This document shows, in pieces, positions 9,866 to 21,875 of a DNA stretch of 64,000 bases (positions are counted from its first letter, which is position 1; each line of letters opens with the position of its first letter). This DNA comes from Mesorhizobium loti (GTDB lineage Bacteria; Pseudomonadota; Alphaproteobacteria; Rhizobiales; Rhizobiaceae). Under the pieces are notes generated by a model. The model searched no databases and was not told the origin of the DNA. It was given only the letters and a program-made list of their open reading frames with translations. The position numbers and the translations under genes were made by a program. Location: positions 1 through 64,000 of the forward strand of contig NZ_CP033334.1 in the NCBI RefSeq assembly GCF_013170705.1. Reading direction: 5' to 3'.

Positions 9866-9896
9866 CGCCAGCGTTTTTCTAGAAGGATTGCCTGAC

Positions 9897-10700
9897 ATGG
9901 ACGGATTGATGAAGGGCAAGCGCGGGCTTGTCATGGGTGTCGCCAACGATCATTCGATCGCCTGGGGCATCGCCCAGAAATTGTCCGAACATGGGGCGGA
10001 GCTCGCCTTCACCTACCAAGGCGAGGCCTTCGGCCGCCGGGTCAAGCCGCTCGCGGACAGGCTGGGCGCGTCGCTGGTCGTTCCCTGCGATGTCGAGGAC
10101 AGCGCTTCGGTCACCGCCACGTTCGAGACGCTTGGCAATGCCTGGGGCGGACTGGATTTCGTCGTCCATGCCATCGGCTTTTCCGACAAGAACGAGTTGA
10201 AGGGCCTTTACGCCGACACCAGCCGCGACAACTTCGTCCGCACCATGGTGATCTCCTGCTACTCCTTCACCGAGGTCGCCCGCAATGCCGCGCCCCTGAT
10301 GACGCAGGGCGGCTCGATGATCACGCTGACCTATGCCGGTTCGGTCCGCGTCATGCCGAACTACAATGTCATGGGCGTCGCCAAGGCCGGCCTCGAGGCC
10401 AGCGTGCGTTACCTCGCCAATGACTATGGCCCGCGCGGCATCCGGGTGAACGGCATCTCGGCGGGGCCGGTGCGCACGCTTGCCGGCGCCGGCATTTCGG
10501 ACGCCCGCCACATGTTCTCCTACCAGCAGCGCAACTCGCCGCTGCGCCGTACCGTGACCATCGACGAGGTCGGCGGCTCGGCGCTTTATTTGCTGTCCGA
10601 CCTGGCTTCCGGCGTCACCGGCGAAATCCACTATGTCGATTCCGGCTATCACATCGTCTCGATGCCGACGCTCGATGAATTGAAGCAGACGGATGGCTAA
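9897..10700 (+). CDS. fabI: Enoyl-[ACP] reductase (NADH) FabI
   Basis: FabI is a short-chain dehydrogenase-type enzyme that reduces trans-2-enoyl-ACP in the last step of each elongation cycle. It is 267 residues. The N-terminal nucleotide-binding segment is KGKRGLVMGVANDHSIAWGIA, and the catalytic Tyr-x6-Lys appears in NYNVMGVAKAGLE. ATG 9897 follows AGAAGGA by nine bases. The gene is 31 bp downstream of fabB and probably in the same transcript. Confidence 0.95.
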   Translation: MDGLMKGKRGLVMGVANDHSIAWGIAQKLSEHGAELAFTYQGEAFGRRVKPLADRLGASLVVPCDVEDSASVTATFETLGNAWGGLDFVVHAIGFSDKNELKGLYADTSRDNFVRTMVISCYSFTEVARNAAPLMTQGGSMITLTYAGSVRVMPNYNVMGVAKAGLEASVRYLANDYGPRGIRVNGISAGPVRTLAGAGISDARHMFSYQQRNSPLRRTVTIDEVGGSALYLLSDLASGVTGEIHYVDSGYHIVSMPTLDELKQTDG

Positions 10701-10773
10701 CGAGTACTGAAACGGGTCAAGGCGACACGTTTCGGGAAACATGGATGGTGCCGTTTCGCGGAAATGGTCCTTT

Positions 10774-10803
10774 TCCAGTAAAGAAATAATCCTCTCCAGT
10801 AAA
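10774..10803 (+). repeat. Direct repeats upstream of the GGDEF/EAL gene
   Basis: TCCAGTAAA occurs at 10774-10782 and again at 10795-10803, exactly 21 bp apart. Both are bracketed by two copies of TTCGCGGAAA at 10755-10764 and 10814-10823. The 175-bp region carries no gene. The two-helical-turn spacing suggests a regulator site for the downstream c-di-GMP gene; no named regulator is recognised. Confidence 0.35.
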
Positions 10804-10875
10804 ATTGGATGCATTCGCGGAAACTCATTTTAAGAGGATTTCCGCTATAGAGGCCCGCAATCTGGGGACCTTTGA

Positions 10876-12420
10876 ATGCCTGCCGTCAGCAACCCGAAGC
10901 GAACACCGGTGTTCCGACTGCTCACGATAGCAAGTTCGGGCATTGGCAGTTTCGTCCTCGGCATCTGGGGTCTGAAGCACGGTCTCGGCGCCGGGTTTGC
11001 CGGCATATCGGCGGACATGATGGTCGCGATCATGGCTGCGCTTTGCGCGCTCGCGGCATCGGTGGCTGCAATGTCCTTCTTCGCCGGCGTCGATGAATCG
11101 GCGGATTTCGTTTTCAACGAAACCCATTTCGACAAGCTGACGGGACTTCTGGCGCGGCCGGCGATGGTCGGCAAGATCGCCGAGGCGGCATGCGTGACAA
11201 GCCGGACCGGGGAACCGGTGTTCCTGATCGACATCGACATCGACCGGTTCAAGCAGATCAACGATGCGATTGGCTATAGCCAGGGCGACGAGCTGATCCG
11301 CGCCTTCACCAGGCGACTACAAGACAGCGTGCCCGCACGCGCCCTGATCGGGCGCATCGGTGCCGGGGAGTTCGCGGTACTGCTGCCGGATCACCAGATC
11401 CAAGGGACGATGGAGGGCATGATCGAGCGGCTCATCGACGAGATGATGGAACCCTATGAACTCAGCAGCCATCAGCAATCGGTGAGCCTGTCCGTGGGCA
11501 TCGTGGCCATGCCCAAGGATGGTGTCGATCCGGTCCTTATCCTGCGCAGGTCCAACCTGGCGCTGCAGCATGCGCGCGCCAGCGGCGTTGGCAACTGGTC
11601 GGTATTCGACAGCGAGATGGGACGAGTCGCCGATTATCGCCAATGGGTGGAATCCGAGCTGCACACGGCTTTCGAGCGTGGCGATTTCGACCTCCACTAT
11701 CAGCCACAACTCGACCTGCCGAGCGGCCGCATCGTCGGCTATGAGGCGTTGATCCGCTGGAACCATCCTGAGCGAGGCATGATCCCGCCCATGGAGTTCA
11801 TCCAGATTGCCGAGGAAACCGGAATGATCAACCCGATCGGCGAATGGGTCCTGCGCAAAGCCTGCAACGACGCCCGGCATTTGCCAGACGACTGTTTCGT
11901 CGCCGTCAATATTTCGCCGGTCCAGTTCATGACCAAGGACTTCGTCGGCATCGTGCGCGACACGATGCGGGCCACCGGGATCAAGCCGTCACGGCTGGAG
12001 CTGGAAGTCACCGAGACGGCGATGATGCAGGACCGCGATCGCGCTGCCGTCATCCTGAAAGAGCTGGCCGAAATGGGCATCTCCGTTGCCGTCGATGATT
12101 TCGGCACCGGCTACTCGAACCTCAGCTATCTGATCGATTTCTCCTTCGGCAAGCTGAAGATCGACCGCTCCTTCGTCAGCCGCATCGATACCGATTCCAG
12201 CTCCGGCGCCGTCGTCTCGACCATTGTCGGGCTTTCGCGTGCACTTGGCGTCAGCATCATTGCCGAAGGCGTCGAGACCGAGAGCCAGGCCACGCTGCTG
12301 CGGGCAGCCGGCTGCGAGGTGGTGCAAGGTTACCTGTTCGGCCGGCCGGCGCCGCTCAGGATCGGCCTTGGTGGCGGGCAAGCCACCGACGAGGTCCGAC
12401 GCGTCGCCAATCTGCACTGA
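10876..12420 (+). CDS. Membrane EAL phosphodiesterase with degenerate GGDEF domain
   Basis: 514 residues. Two hydrophobic N-terminal segments (about 12-35 and 45-70) precede a GGDEF-type domain (about 80-245) and an EAL domain (about 255-500). The GGDEF signature reads GAGEF at 162-166, so cyclase activity is unlikely. The EAL side is intact: YEALIRW at 289-295, NISPVQF, EVTET, DDFGTGYS at 407-414, KIDRSF and EGVET. The likely role is hydrolysis of cyclic di-GMP at the inner membrane, with the GGDEF part perhaps binding GTP as an allosteric site. Start ATG 10876 follows a weak GGGGACC. Confidence 0.88.
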   Translation: MPAVSNPKRTPVFRLLTIASSGIGSFVLGIWGLKHGLGAGFAGISADMMVAIMAALCALAASVAAMSFFAGVDESADFVFNETHFDKLTGLLARPAMVGKIAEAACVTSRTGEPVFLIDIDIDRFKQINDAIGYSQGDELIRAFTRRLQDSVPARALIGRIGAGEFAVLLPDHQIQGTMEGMIERLIDEMMEPYELSSHQQSVSLSVGIVAMPKDGVDPVLILRRSNLALQHARASGVGNWSVFDSEMGRVADYRQWVESELHTAFERGDFDLHYQPQLDLPSGRIVGYEALIRWNHPERGMIPPMEFIQIAEETGMINPIGEWVLRKACNDARHLPDDCFVAVNISPVQFMTKDFVGIVRDTMRATGIKPSRLELEVTETAMMQDRDRAAVILKELAEMGISVAVDDFGTGYSNLSYLIDFSFGKLKIDRSFVSRIDTDSSSGAVVSTIVGLSRALGVSIIAEGVETESQATLLRAAGCEVVQGYLFGRPAPLRIGLGGGQATDEVRRVANLH

Positions 12421-12437
12421 GCGCGATACGCATCGTT

Positions 12438-13448
12438 TCAGCGACGCGCGACAAACACCTTGAACATGCCGTCGCGGGCAAGCTCGGCGTGGCTGGCAAA
12501 GGCGGCCGACAGCACGGGCTCGTAGGGAAGCTGGCGGTTGGCGACCATGACCAGCCTGCCACCGGGCTTGAGCGCCTTGGCTGCCGCGCGGATCATGCCG
12601 GCGCCGATCTCCGGCTCCGCCGCACGGCTGCGGTGAAAGGGCGGGTTCATGGCGATGACGTCGTAGCGGCGCTCGACAGGCTCGGCGAGCAGATCCGTCC
12701 AGAAGAAGCCTTGCGCCACGGTGCCGCCGAGGTTGCCCTTGGCAGCCTCCAGCGCATCGAAATCCGCCTCGTAAAGATCGAGCCCCGACAAGCCCGGCGA
12801 ACGGGTAGCCATCTCAGCCGCCACATAGCCCCAGCCGGCGCAGAAATCAGCCGCATTGCCACGGAGATCGCCAGGCAAATTGTCGGCCAGTAGTTTCGAA
12901 CCCGCGTCGACGCGATCGAAGGAGAACATGCCAGGCTCGGTGCGGAACCGGCCCTCCACCAGTTGCGCCGGGTTGGCGGCACGCAGTGCCGCGGCAGCCC
13001 GCATATCCGCCGGACAGCGCAGCCAAAAGGCAATGCCGTGATATTTCGGCATATGCCCGTCGAGCGGCACGAGTTCGTCGACGCGCTTGCGCAGGCTGGC
13101 AACGCCCTCGTCCTTGCCGCCGGCGATGACGATCAGTCCGCCCGGCACCACGCGCTCGAGAGCCTCGGCGATACGCTGTTCATTCTGGCCGCGATGGCGG
13201 CCAGCGAGCACCAGGGCGGCATCAAAACCATCACCCACCGGTTGCGGCGCGACCGTGAAACCCGCCGCCTGCAACGCGCGGAAATGCGGCCGGAAGCCTT
13301 GTACGAGATGTAGCCCGGCCTCGAACGCCGACGGCAAGCGCAGGCCAGGCTCGGCGCCGAGGAAAAGAATGCGCTCACCCTTTCGCGGCATGGCAAGAGC
13401 CTCGGCCTCGAACGGATGGAAAAGCGTCTTCAGCGCCTCAGCGGGCAT
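12438..13448 (-). CDS. rsmC: RsmC-like class I SAM-dependent methyltransferase
   Basis: 336 residues, close to E. coli RsmC (343), which methylates N2 of G1207 in 16S rRNA. The N-terminal half is a degenerate methyltransferase-like domain. The C-terminal half carries the SAM site (DFCAGWGYVAAEMA) and the NPPFH motif in DVIAMNPPFHRSR, typical of amino-group RNA methyltransferases. ATG 13448 has GGGGAA seven bases upstream. A longer frame to 13520 would translate an intergenic repeat and is rejected; 13463 is a second option. It lies downstream of pnp, separated from it by a terminator. Confidence 0.8.
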   Translation of the reverse strand: MPAEALKTLFHPFEAEALAMPRKGERILFLGAEPGLRLPSAFEAGLHLVQGFRPHFRALQAAGFTVAPQPVGDGFDAALVLAGRHRGQNEQRIAEALERVVPGGLIVIAGGKDEGVASLRKRVDELVPLDGHMPKYHGIAFWLRCPADMRAAAALRAANPAQLVEGRFRTEPGMFSFDRVDAGSKLLADNLPGDLRGNAADFCAGWGYVAAEMATRSPGLSGLDLYEADFDALEAAKGNLGGTVAQGFFWTDLLAEPVERRYDVIAMNPPFHRSRAAEPEIGAGMIRAAAKALKPGGRLVMVANRQLPYEPVLSAAFASHAELARDGMFKVFVARR

Positions 13449-13471
13449 AGCCGTGTTCCCCATGGTCTTGC

Positions 13472-13516
13472 GCAATTCCCGTGGGGAAAGCGCCACGCAC
13501 TTTTCCTGGAATTGCT
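13472..13516. repeat. Palindromic intergenic element, module A copy 1
   Basis: GCAATTCC (13472-13479) pairs with GGAATTGC (13508-13515), with the internal CACTTTTCCT seen in the other copies at 17724, 25379, 57423, 59372 and 60729. Here only this single module is present, between the pnp terminator and the methyltransferase start. Confidence 0.75.
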
Positions 13517-13525
13517 CCAAACGAA

Positions 13526-13553
13526 AACGGGCGCGACATAAGCCGCGCCCGTT
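13526..13553 (-). terminator. Terminator of pnp
   Basis: Perfect 10-bp stem AACGGGCGCG / CGCGCCCGTT with an 8-nt loop, followed on the minus strand by a T-rich TTTCGTTT. It starts 22 bases after the pnp stop. Confidence 0.75.
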
Positions 13554-13574
13554 CCGCTTTTTCTGTCAGGTCGC

Positions 13575-15722
<2,148 letters not shown>

Positions 15723-16090
15723 GTCTTGTCCTTTGTATGAGGAAAGGCCGCGCCGTTTCAGCGTGCGCGGGTGCCCTTTCCTCTGGCTTCCTTTCTCGGG
15801 CAGCCACGGGCAAGACAACGGGAGGCTCGGGTTTCATCGGCGCGGTGGCCTTACGAGCGTCCTGCAATCCTGCCCCATGACCGTCCATGGGTGGCTTCGA
15901 GTGGCCCTCTGCGCGCTCGAAGCCGGATATGACCAATCGATCGACTGGCCTGCGCACAACCCCGAAACCCACGGCTTACGGAACGCGTCATGCGCAAATT
16001 CTACTTTTGGAGCGTCCGTCCGGCATCCGGAAGGGTGCGCGGCGCTCCAGTCATGCATTCGAGATCAGGTTGACCCGGGCTCGAATGCGC
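15723..16090 (-). promoter_or_regulatory. pnp leader and promoter region
   Basis: About 370 bp without a gene between the rpsO terminator and pnp. It contains a 7-bp inverted repeat, CTTCGAG at 15895-15901 and CTCGAAG at 15916-15922, that could fold in a pnp leader RNA. In other bacteria a pnp leader stem-loop is the site of autoregulation; that role here is inference. Confidence 0.35.
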
Positions 16091-16123
16091 GACCGGCGGA
16101 CTCCTTGAAGGAGCCCGCCGGTC
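16091..16123 (-). terminator. Hairpin after rpsO
   Basis: GACCGGCGG (16091-16099) and CCGCCGGTC (16115-16123) pair perfectly, extended inside by CTCCTT/AAGGAG. It begins seven bases after the rpsO stop. There is no clear T-run on the minus strand, so it may be a weak terminator or a 3'-end stabiliser. Confidence 0.6.
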
Positions 16124-16129
16124 AATTCG

Positions 16130-16399
16130 TCAACGGCGCAGACCGAGCTTCTCGATCAGTGTCTGATAGCGCGCGTCGTCCTTGCGCTTGAGATAATCAA
16201 GCAGGCTGCGGCGCTGGGACACGAGAGCGAGCAGACCACGGCGGGAATGGTTATCCTTCTTGTGGTCCTTGAAATGGTCGGTCAGGTTCTTGATGCGCTC
16301 GGAAAGGATGGCCACCTGGACTTCCGGAGACCCGGTATCGCCCTTGGCGGTAGCGAATTCACCCATCAATTCCTTCTTGCGCTCGGCAGTAATCGACAT
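16130..16399 (-). CDS. rpsO: 30S ribosomal protein S15
   Basis: S15 is a primary-binding small-subunit protein that contacts 16S rRNA helices and bridges to the 50S subunit. At 89 residues it has the standard length, with [16 protein letters not shown] at the start and the signature [23 protein letters not shown] in the middle. A long in-frame extension to 16528 has no family counterpart. A CTATAT at 16503-16508 upstream could be the -10 of its own promoter. It sits between corA and pnp. Confidence 0.97.
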   Translation of the reverse strand: MSITAERKKELMGEFATAKGDTGSPEVQVAILSERIKNLTDHFKDHKKDNHSRRGLLALVSQRRSLLDYLKRKDDARYQTLIEKLGLRR

Positions 16400-16582
16400 C
16401 GTGTTTTTCCTTATCTGTTTGAGGAAACGGGTCGCCCTCAGCCGGGATGTCGTCCAGCAGGGGCCGGTGCAAGCAAAGCGTCGTGGCGCTATGCTGCGGC
16501 GCATATAGTGCAATTCCCGGCAAAACACCAGCCCAATTCACCAAGCCGGCTTTTCAGCCCAAAATGGCAAGTTTCGCCGCAG

Positions 16583-17677
16583 TCAAAGCCATTTCTTCCA
16601 TTTGAAGAACGCAACCAGGCCGACCGCGATAACAGCCATGAACAGGAGCGCTTCCGGATAGCCGTAATAGGCCTTCAACTCCGGCATGTTCCACGGCGAG
16701 CTCTGGGGGTCGAAATTCATGCCCCAGACACCGACCAGGAAGGTGAGAGGCATGAAGATGACCGAAACGATGGTGAGATAGCTGATGACGTCGTTGGTGC
16801 GCGCCTGGCTCAGCGACAGATGCATCTCGATCAGGCCGGTCAGCATGTCGCGCTGGGTCTCGACGAGTTCGATCAACCTGAGCGAATGGTCGAGCGTGTC
16901 ATTGAGGAAGACTTTGGTCTCGGCTCTGACATAGGGCACCTCGTTACGGATCAGCGTCGCCAACGCATCGCGCATCGGCCACAGCACGCCCTTCAGCACA
17001 TTGGCGTCGCGCCGCAATTCGTGCAGCTGCCGCATCTGATGCTTGTGCGGCGAATGCAGCATCTCATCCTCGATGCTGTCGACCAGGTCGCCGGCTCCCT
17101 CGATCGGCGGAAAATAGCTGTCGACGATAGCGTCGATAAGCGCGTAGGCCAGATAGTCGGCGCCACGGGTCCGCAACCGGTTGGGCGCCGAACTCTCGAT
17201 GCGCTTGCGCACCGGGTCGAACGGATCGCCCTCGCGCTCCTGGAAGGTGACGACGAAGTTCTCGCCTAGGAAGAGAGCGATCTGTTCGTAGCGATGCGAG
17301 GTGACATCGTCGATCATGCGCACGACGACGAAGGCATGATCCTCGAAGAAGTCGACCTTCGGCCGCTGGCCGGTGTTGACGACATCCTCAAGCGCCAGCG
17401 GATGCAGGCTGAAGATGCGGCCGATCTCCTCGATCAGCCCGATGTTGGCGAGGCCGGTGCAGTCGAGCCAGATCACCGGCCATTTCCGGCAATTGGCCTC
17501 GACATCGGCGATGCTGGCATTGTCGATGGTCTTGAACTTCTGCGGCGAGATCAAGGTCAGCCGCAATTCGGAGCGCCGCGCCGCCGGATCGGCGATCAGC
17601 GTACCCGGCGAGGCGCCGACCGGCGGCCGCCTTGTCTTCACCGGCGCCCGCTTTTTCACCGCCTCGGCTTTTGCCAT
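16583..17677 (-). CDS. corA: CorA-family magnesium/divalent cation transporter
   Basis: Inner-membrane Mg2+ channel of 364 residues. A large cytosolic domain (about 40-300) is followed by two transmembrane helices at the C terminus. The selectivity motif GMN is present in GVWGMNFDP after the first helix (VSVIFMPLTFLVG), and the protein ends with the basic FFKWKKWL. The N-terminal 30 residues are lysine- and arginine-rich. It interrupts the usual truB-rpsO-pnp order. Start ATG 17677. Confidence 0.93.
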   Translation of the reverse strand: MAKAEAVKKRAPVKTRRPPVGASPGTLIADPAARRSELRLTLISPQKFKTIDNASIADVEANCRKWPVIWLDCTGLANIGLIEEIGRIFSLHPLALEDVVNTGQRPKVDFFEDHAFVVVRMIDDVTSHRYEQIALFLGENFVVTFQEREGDPFDPVRKRIESSAPNRLRTRGADYLAYALIDAIVDSYFPPIEGAGDLVDSIEDEMLHSPHKHQMRQLHELRRDANVLKGVLWPMRDALATLIRNEVPYVRAETKVFLNDTLDHSLRLIELVETQRDMLTGLIEMHLSLSQARTNDVISYLTIVSVIFMPLTFLVGVWGMNFDPQSSPWNMPELKAYYGYPEALLFMAVIAVGLVAFFKWKKWL

Positions 17678-17723
17678 GTGCCCCTCGAGCGTAGAGTCGA
17701 CGTGAAGTTAGAACCTTGTTCTC

Positions 17724-17763
17724 GCAATTTCGAACGCCGTTTCACCCTTTTCCCGGAATTGCG
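17724..17763. repeat. Palindromic intergenic element, module A copy 2 (diverged)
   Basis: GCAATT at 17724-17729 and GGAATTGC at 17755-17762 frame CCCTTTTCCC. This is a shorter, diverged copy of the module at 13472. It abuts the truB stop codon. Confidence 0.55.
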
Positions 17764-18741
17764 TCAGCCGGCAAAGACCCGCTTGGGCTTGAACATGCCC
17801 TGTTCGATCGCACCGATGGCGACCAGCTTGCCGCGCGCCGTCGCGCAGGCCTCCTCGGCTTCCACCGGCGCATCGCGGCCGCGAATGATGACCGGATTGC
17901 CGAGACGGATCTTGGTCGCCGCATCATCGCTGATGGCGATCTGCGGCAGGCAGTCGAGAGCCGCCGATGTGTCGACAAGAAGCGCATCGATGGCATCGAA
18001 GTCGACGGGGATTTCTATCGGCTCGGCGCCGTCGGCGGGCTCCGGTCTGTCCTCACCTTGTACTCCGAAGCGGGCCGCCTCTAGTTCGGCGATGGTGACG
18101 AAATCCTCTTGCGTGAACGGCTCGACCTCGACCCGGCGCAGGTCGGAAATATGGCCGAAGCAGCCGAGGTCGCGGCCCATGTCACGAGCCAGCGAGCGCA
18201 CATAGGTGCCCTTGCCACATTCGACCTCGAAAACCGTGCGATCGGCGTGATGCTCGATGATCTCCAAACGACCGATCTCGATTTCGCGCGGGGGGATGTC
18301 AACCGTCTCGCCTTCCCGGGCAAGGTCATAGGCGCGTTCGCCTGATATCTTGATGGCCGAGAATTGCGGCGGCGTCTGCATGATGACGCCGGTGTATTTC
18401 GCCAGCAGCGCCCTGACCTCGGCTTCCGCCGGACGCACGTCGGAGCTCTTCGTCACCGGCCCTTCGAGATCGTCGGTGGAGCGCTCATCGCCCCAGGCGA
18501 CGGTGAAACGATAGATCTTGGCGCCGTCCTGCACGTAAGGCACGGTCTTGGTGGCTTCGCCGAGCGCGATCGGCAGCATGCCGGAGGCCAGCGGATCGAG
18601 CGTGCCGGCATGGCCGGCCTTTTCCGCCTGGAACAGCCACTTGATCTTGGAGACAGCCTCGGTCGAGCCCATGCCGACCGGTTTGTCGAGCACCACCCAG
18701 CCGGAGACCGGCCGGCCCTTCTTCTTGCCGCGGCGCGCCAT
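17764..18741 (-). CDS. truB: tRNA pseudouridine(55) synthase TruB
   Basis: TruB makes pseudouridine 55 in the T loop of tRNAs. It is 325 residues. The catalytic Asp lies in [17 protein letters not shown] near residue 48, with [18 protein letters not shown] and [16 protein letters not shown] downstream. The C-terminal region (about 225-325) is longer than in E. coli. Its ATG overlaps the rbfA TAA by one base (TAATG), implying translational coupling. The stop abuts a palindromic repeat. Confidence 0.96.
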   Translation of the reverse strand: MARRGKKKGRPVSGWVVLDKPVGMGSTEAVSKIKWLFQAEKAGHAGTLDPLASGMLPIALGEATKTVPYVQDGAKIYRFTVAWGDERSTDDLEGPVTKSSDVRPAEAEVRALLAKYTGVIMQTPPQFSAIKISGERAYDLAREGETVDIPPREIEIGRLEIIEHHADRTVFEVECGKGTYVRSLARDMGRDLGCFGHISDLRRVEVEPFTQEDFVTIAELEAARFGVQGEDRPEPADGAEPIEIPVDFDAIDALLVDTSAALDCLPQIAISDDAATKIRLGNPVIIRGRDAPVEAEEACATARGKLVAIGAIEQGMFKPKRVFAG

Positions 18742-19166
18742 TATTTGCTGTCCTTGTCTTCGTCTTTGTCCTGGCCGTCCGCATCGAGATCGCGCGCCAC
18801 TTCGGGCGACTTCAGCAGGTCGTTGATCCTGGCGAAATTGTCGAAGGAGGTATCCAGCCGGAAGCGGAACTCCGGCATGTATTTCATCTGCCGGAGCGCG
18901 CCGGAGACACGGCCACGGACGAATTTCGCATGCTTGTTGAGCGCCTCGATGACGGCGCCGGCATCCTTGGCGCCGAGCGGGGAAACAAAGGCGGTGGCGA
19001 TCTTCAGATCGGGCGACATGCGCACTTCCGAGACAGAGACGACCGAATTTTCAATCAACGGGTCGAGGATCTCGCCGCGCTGCAGGGTTTCGGACAGGGC
19101 ATGGCGCACCTGTTCGCCGACGCGCAGCATGCGCTGGGATGGGCCGGATGTGGTGGAACGGGGCAT
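18741..19166 (-). CDS. rbfA: 30S ribosome-binding factor RbfA
   Basis: RbfA is a KH-fold factor that assists late 16S maturation and cold adaptation. It is 141 residues from ATG 19166 ([26 protein letters not shown]). The core includes [24 protein letters not shown] and [23 protein letters not shown]. It ends with an acidic-basic tail [14 protein letters not shown]. It is 126 bp downstream of infB and overlaps truB by one base. Confidence 0.95.
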   Translation of the reverse strand: MPRSTTSGPSQRMLRVGEQVRHALSETLQRGEILDPLIENSVVSVSEVRMSPDLKIATAFVSPLGAKDAGAVIEALNKHAKFVRGRVSGALRQMKYMPEFRFRLDTSFDNFARINDLLKSPEVARDLDADGQDKDEDKDSK

Positions 19167-19292
19167 TTTTCTCAATCCTGAAAGCGTGAGGCGCGGGGTG
19201 GGACCGTGCCGCATGTCTCAAACGGGTCATTCTCAAAAGGCTTGGGGCGGCGGTCTTTCGACCACCACCCGATACCGACAAGTCACGCGAAC

Positions 19293-21875
19293 TCAGAGTG
19301 TCCGGGTCACCATCTCGACACGGAAGCACTCGATGATGTCGCCGACGCGCATGTCCTCGTAGTTCTGGAAGGCCATGCCGCACTCCTGGCCGCCGGGAAC
19401 TTCCGAAACCTCGTCCTTGAAGCGCTTCAGCGTCTTCAGCGTGCCTTCGTGGATGACGACGTTGTCGCGGATCAGGCGTACGCCCGCGCCACGCTCGACC
19501 TTGCCTTCGGTGACACGGCAGCCGGCGATCTTGCCGACCTTGGTGATGTCGAAGATCTCGAGGATCTCGGCATTGCCGATGAAGGTCTCGCGACGCTCCG
19601 GCGACAGCAGGCCCGACAGAGCCGCCTTCACATCATCCACGAGGTTGTAGATGATCGAGTAATAGCGGATCTCGATGCCCGCGGCCGCGGCCGCGGCGCG
19701 CGCCTGCACGTTGGCGCGAACGTTGAAGCCGATGATCGCGGCACCCGAAGTCTCCGCCAGCGAGACGTCGCTTTCGGTGATGGCGCCGGCGCCGGCATGG
19801 ACGATGCGCGCACGCACCTCGTCGGTGCCGAGCTTGTCCAGCGCGGCGTTGATCGCCTCGATAGAACCCTGAACGTCGCCCTTGATGACCAGCGGGAATT
19901 CCTTCAGCCCGCTCGTCTGCAGTTGCGACATCATCTGTTCGAGCGAGCCACGCTGGCCGGCATGCCTGGCCACCGCCTTCTCGCGCGCCAGACGCTGGCG
20001 ATACTCGGTGATCTCGCGGGCGCGGGCCTCGTTGTTGACGACCGCGAAGCGATCGCCAGCCTGTGGCGTGCCTTGAAGGCCGAGCACCTCGACCGGCATC
20101 GCCGGCGGCGCTTCCTTGATCTGCTCGCCGCGATCGTTGACCAGAGCGCGCACCCGACCCCATTCGTTGCCGGCGACGAGGATGTCGCCCGGCATCAAGG
20201 TTCCGGTCTGTACCAGCACGGTGGCGACGGGACCACGGCCCTTGTCAAGCTGCGCCTCGATGACGACGCCCTCGGCGGTACGGTCCGGATTGGCCTTCAG
20301 GTCGAGGATTTCGGCCTGCAGCAGGATCGCCTCGAGCAGCTTGTCGAGATTGGTGCCCTTGGTCGCCGACACTTCGACGTCCAGCACTTCACCGCCCATG
20401 GATTCGACGAAGACCTCATGGCGCAGCAGTTCCGAGCGCACCTTCTGCGGATCGGCGTCATGCTTGTCGATCTTGTTGATCGCCACGATGATCGGAACGC
20501 CGGCCGCCTTGGCATGGCTGATCGATTCGATCGTCTGCGGCATCACGCTGTCGTCGGCGGCCACCACCAGGATGGCAATGTCGGTGGCCTGGGCGCCGCG
20601 GGCACGCATCGCCGTGAAGGCGGCGTGGCCGGGCGTATCGATGAAGGTGATCTTCTGACCATTCTTCTCGACCTGATAGGCACCGATATGCTGGGTGATG
20701 CCGCCGGCCTCGCCGGAGACGACATTGGCATTGCGGATCGCATCGAGCAGCGACGTCTTGCCGTGGTCGACGTGGCCCATGATGGTCACCACCGGCGGAC
20801 GCGACACGAGGTCTTCCGGACGATCGGCGATGTTGAACAGGCCTTCCTCGATGTCGGACTCGGCGACGCGGCGGACCGTGTGGCCGAATTCGGTGGCGAC
20901 CAGCTCGGCCGTATCGGCGTCGATCACGTCGCCCGGCTTCAGGATCTGGCCCTGCTTCATGAAGAACTTGACCACATCGACCGCACGTTCGGACATGCGC
21001 TGCGCCAGTTCCTGGATGGTGATGGTCTCGGGCAGAATCACTTCGCGCATGACTTTCTCGCGCGGCTCATTGTGCATCGCGCGCTTGAACTTCTCCTGGC
21101 GTCGACGCATCGACGACAGCGAACGAGCCCGCGCATCCTCGTCGGAAAGCGCGGAATTCAGTGTCAGCTTGCCACGGCGACGATCTTCCTCGCCCTTGGT
21201 CGGCTTGGCCGGACGCGCCACTTCGGGCGTGACCAGGCGACGTACCGGCGCACCTGCGCCCGTCCGCTTCGGCTTGACCTCTTCCTCTTCGTCGACGGTT
21301 GCCAGTTCCGCGGCCTGCGGCGCGCGGCGGCGTGCCTCTTCCTCGGCGCGACGGCGCGATTCGGCCTCGGTCTGCAACCGTGCCTCTTCCTCGGCCTGGC
21401 GGCGCGCGGATTCCTCGCGTTCCCGCTTGCGGCGCTCTTCGTCCTCGGCGCGGCGCTTGGCTTCCTCGGCGGCGCGCTGACGGTCTTCGACCTCGCGGAC
21501 CTTGGACCCTTCAAGCGCCCTGCGGCGGGCTTCCATTTCACTGCGCGACAATTCGTTCAGCACCATGCCGCTGCGCTCGACCGGAGCTGGCGGCGGAGGC
21601 GGAGGCGGCGCCTTGGGCGCTTCCTGCACGACAGGCGCTGCCGCGACCGGCGGCTTCGGCGTGAAGACAGGCACAGGGGCAGCGGCAACCGGCTCCGGCT
21701 TGTCGCCGGGCAGGGAGAACTTGCGCTTCTTGGTCTCGACCACGACCGACTTGGTACGGCCATGCGAGAAGTTCTGGCGCACGGTGCCCTGTTCCATGCC
21801 GGGGCGCTTCAGCGTCAAGGTCTTCTTCGGTGTAACACTCAACGTCTTGTCGTCGCCCGATTTCGTATCGCTCAT
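19293..21875 (-). CDS. infB: Translation initiation factor IF-2
   Basis: IF-2 is the GTPase that delivers initiator tRNA and joins ribosomal subunits. It is 860 residues. A long charged and proline/alanine-rich N-terminal half includes a repetitive [16 protein letters not shown] coiled region. The G domain begins near residue 366 ([15 protein letters not shown], then DTPGHAAF and NKIDK), followed by the beta-barrel and IF2-C domains. Its ATG overlaps the ylxR stop (ATGA), indicating coupling in the nusA operon. Confidence 0.98.
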   Translation of the reverse strand: MSDTKSGDDKTLSVTPKKTLTLKRPGMEQGTVRQNFSHGRTKSVVVETKKRKFSLPGDKPEPVAAAPVPVFTPKPPVAAAPVVQEAPKAPPPPPPPAPVERSGMVLNELSRSEMEARRRALEGSKVREVEDRQRAAEEAKRRAEDEERRKREREESARRQAEEEARLQTEAESRRRAEEEARRRAPQAAELATVDEEEEVKPKRTGAGAPVRRLVTPEVARPAKPTKGEEDRRRGKLTLNSALSDEDARARSLSSMRRRQEKFKRAMHNEPREKVMREVILPETITIQELAQRMSERAVDVVKFFMKQGQILKPGDVIDADTAELVATEFGHTVRRVAESDIEEGLFNIADRPEDLVSRPPVVTIMGHVDHGKTSLLDAIRNANVVSGEAGGITQHIGAYQVEKNGQKITFIDTPGHAAFTAMRARGAQATDIAILVVAADDSVMPQTIESISHAKAAGVPIIVAINKIDKHDADPQKVRSELLRHEVFVESMGGEVLDVEVSATKGTNLDKLLEAILLQAEILDLKANPDRTAEGVVIEAQLDKGRGPVATVLVQTGTLMPGDILVAGNEWGRVRALVNDRGEQIKEAPPAMPVEVLGLQGTPQAGDRFAVVNNEARAREITEYRQRLAREKAVARHAGQRGSLEQMMSQLQTSGLKEFPLVIKGDVQGSIEAINAALDKLGTDEVRARIVHAGAGAITESDVSLAETSGAAIIGFNVRANVQARAAAAAAGIEIRYYSIIYNLVDDVKAALSGLLSPERRETFIGNAEILEIFDITKVGKIAGCRVTEGKVERGAGVRLIRDNVVIHEGTLKTLKRFKDEVSEVPGGQECGMAFQNYEDMRVGDIIECFRVEMVTRTL

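Noticed and set aside
13449..13520. Extended N terminus of the RsmC-like methyltransferase
   Set aside because: It translates the palindromic repeat at 13472-13516. The start at 13448 has a proper ribosome site.
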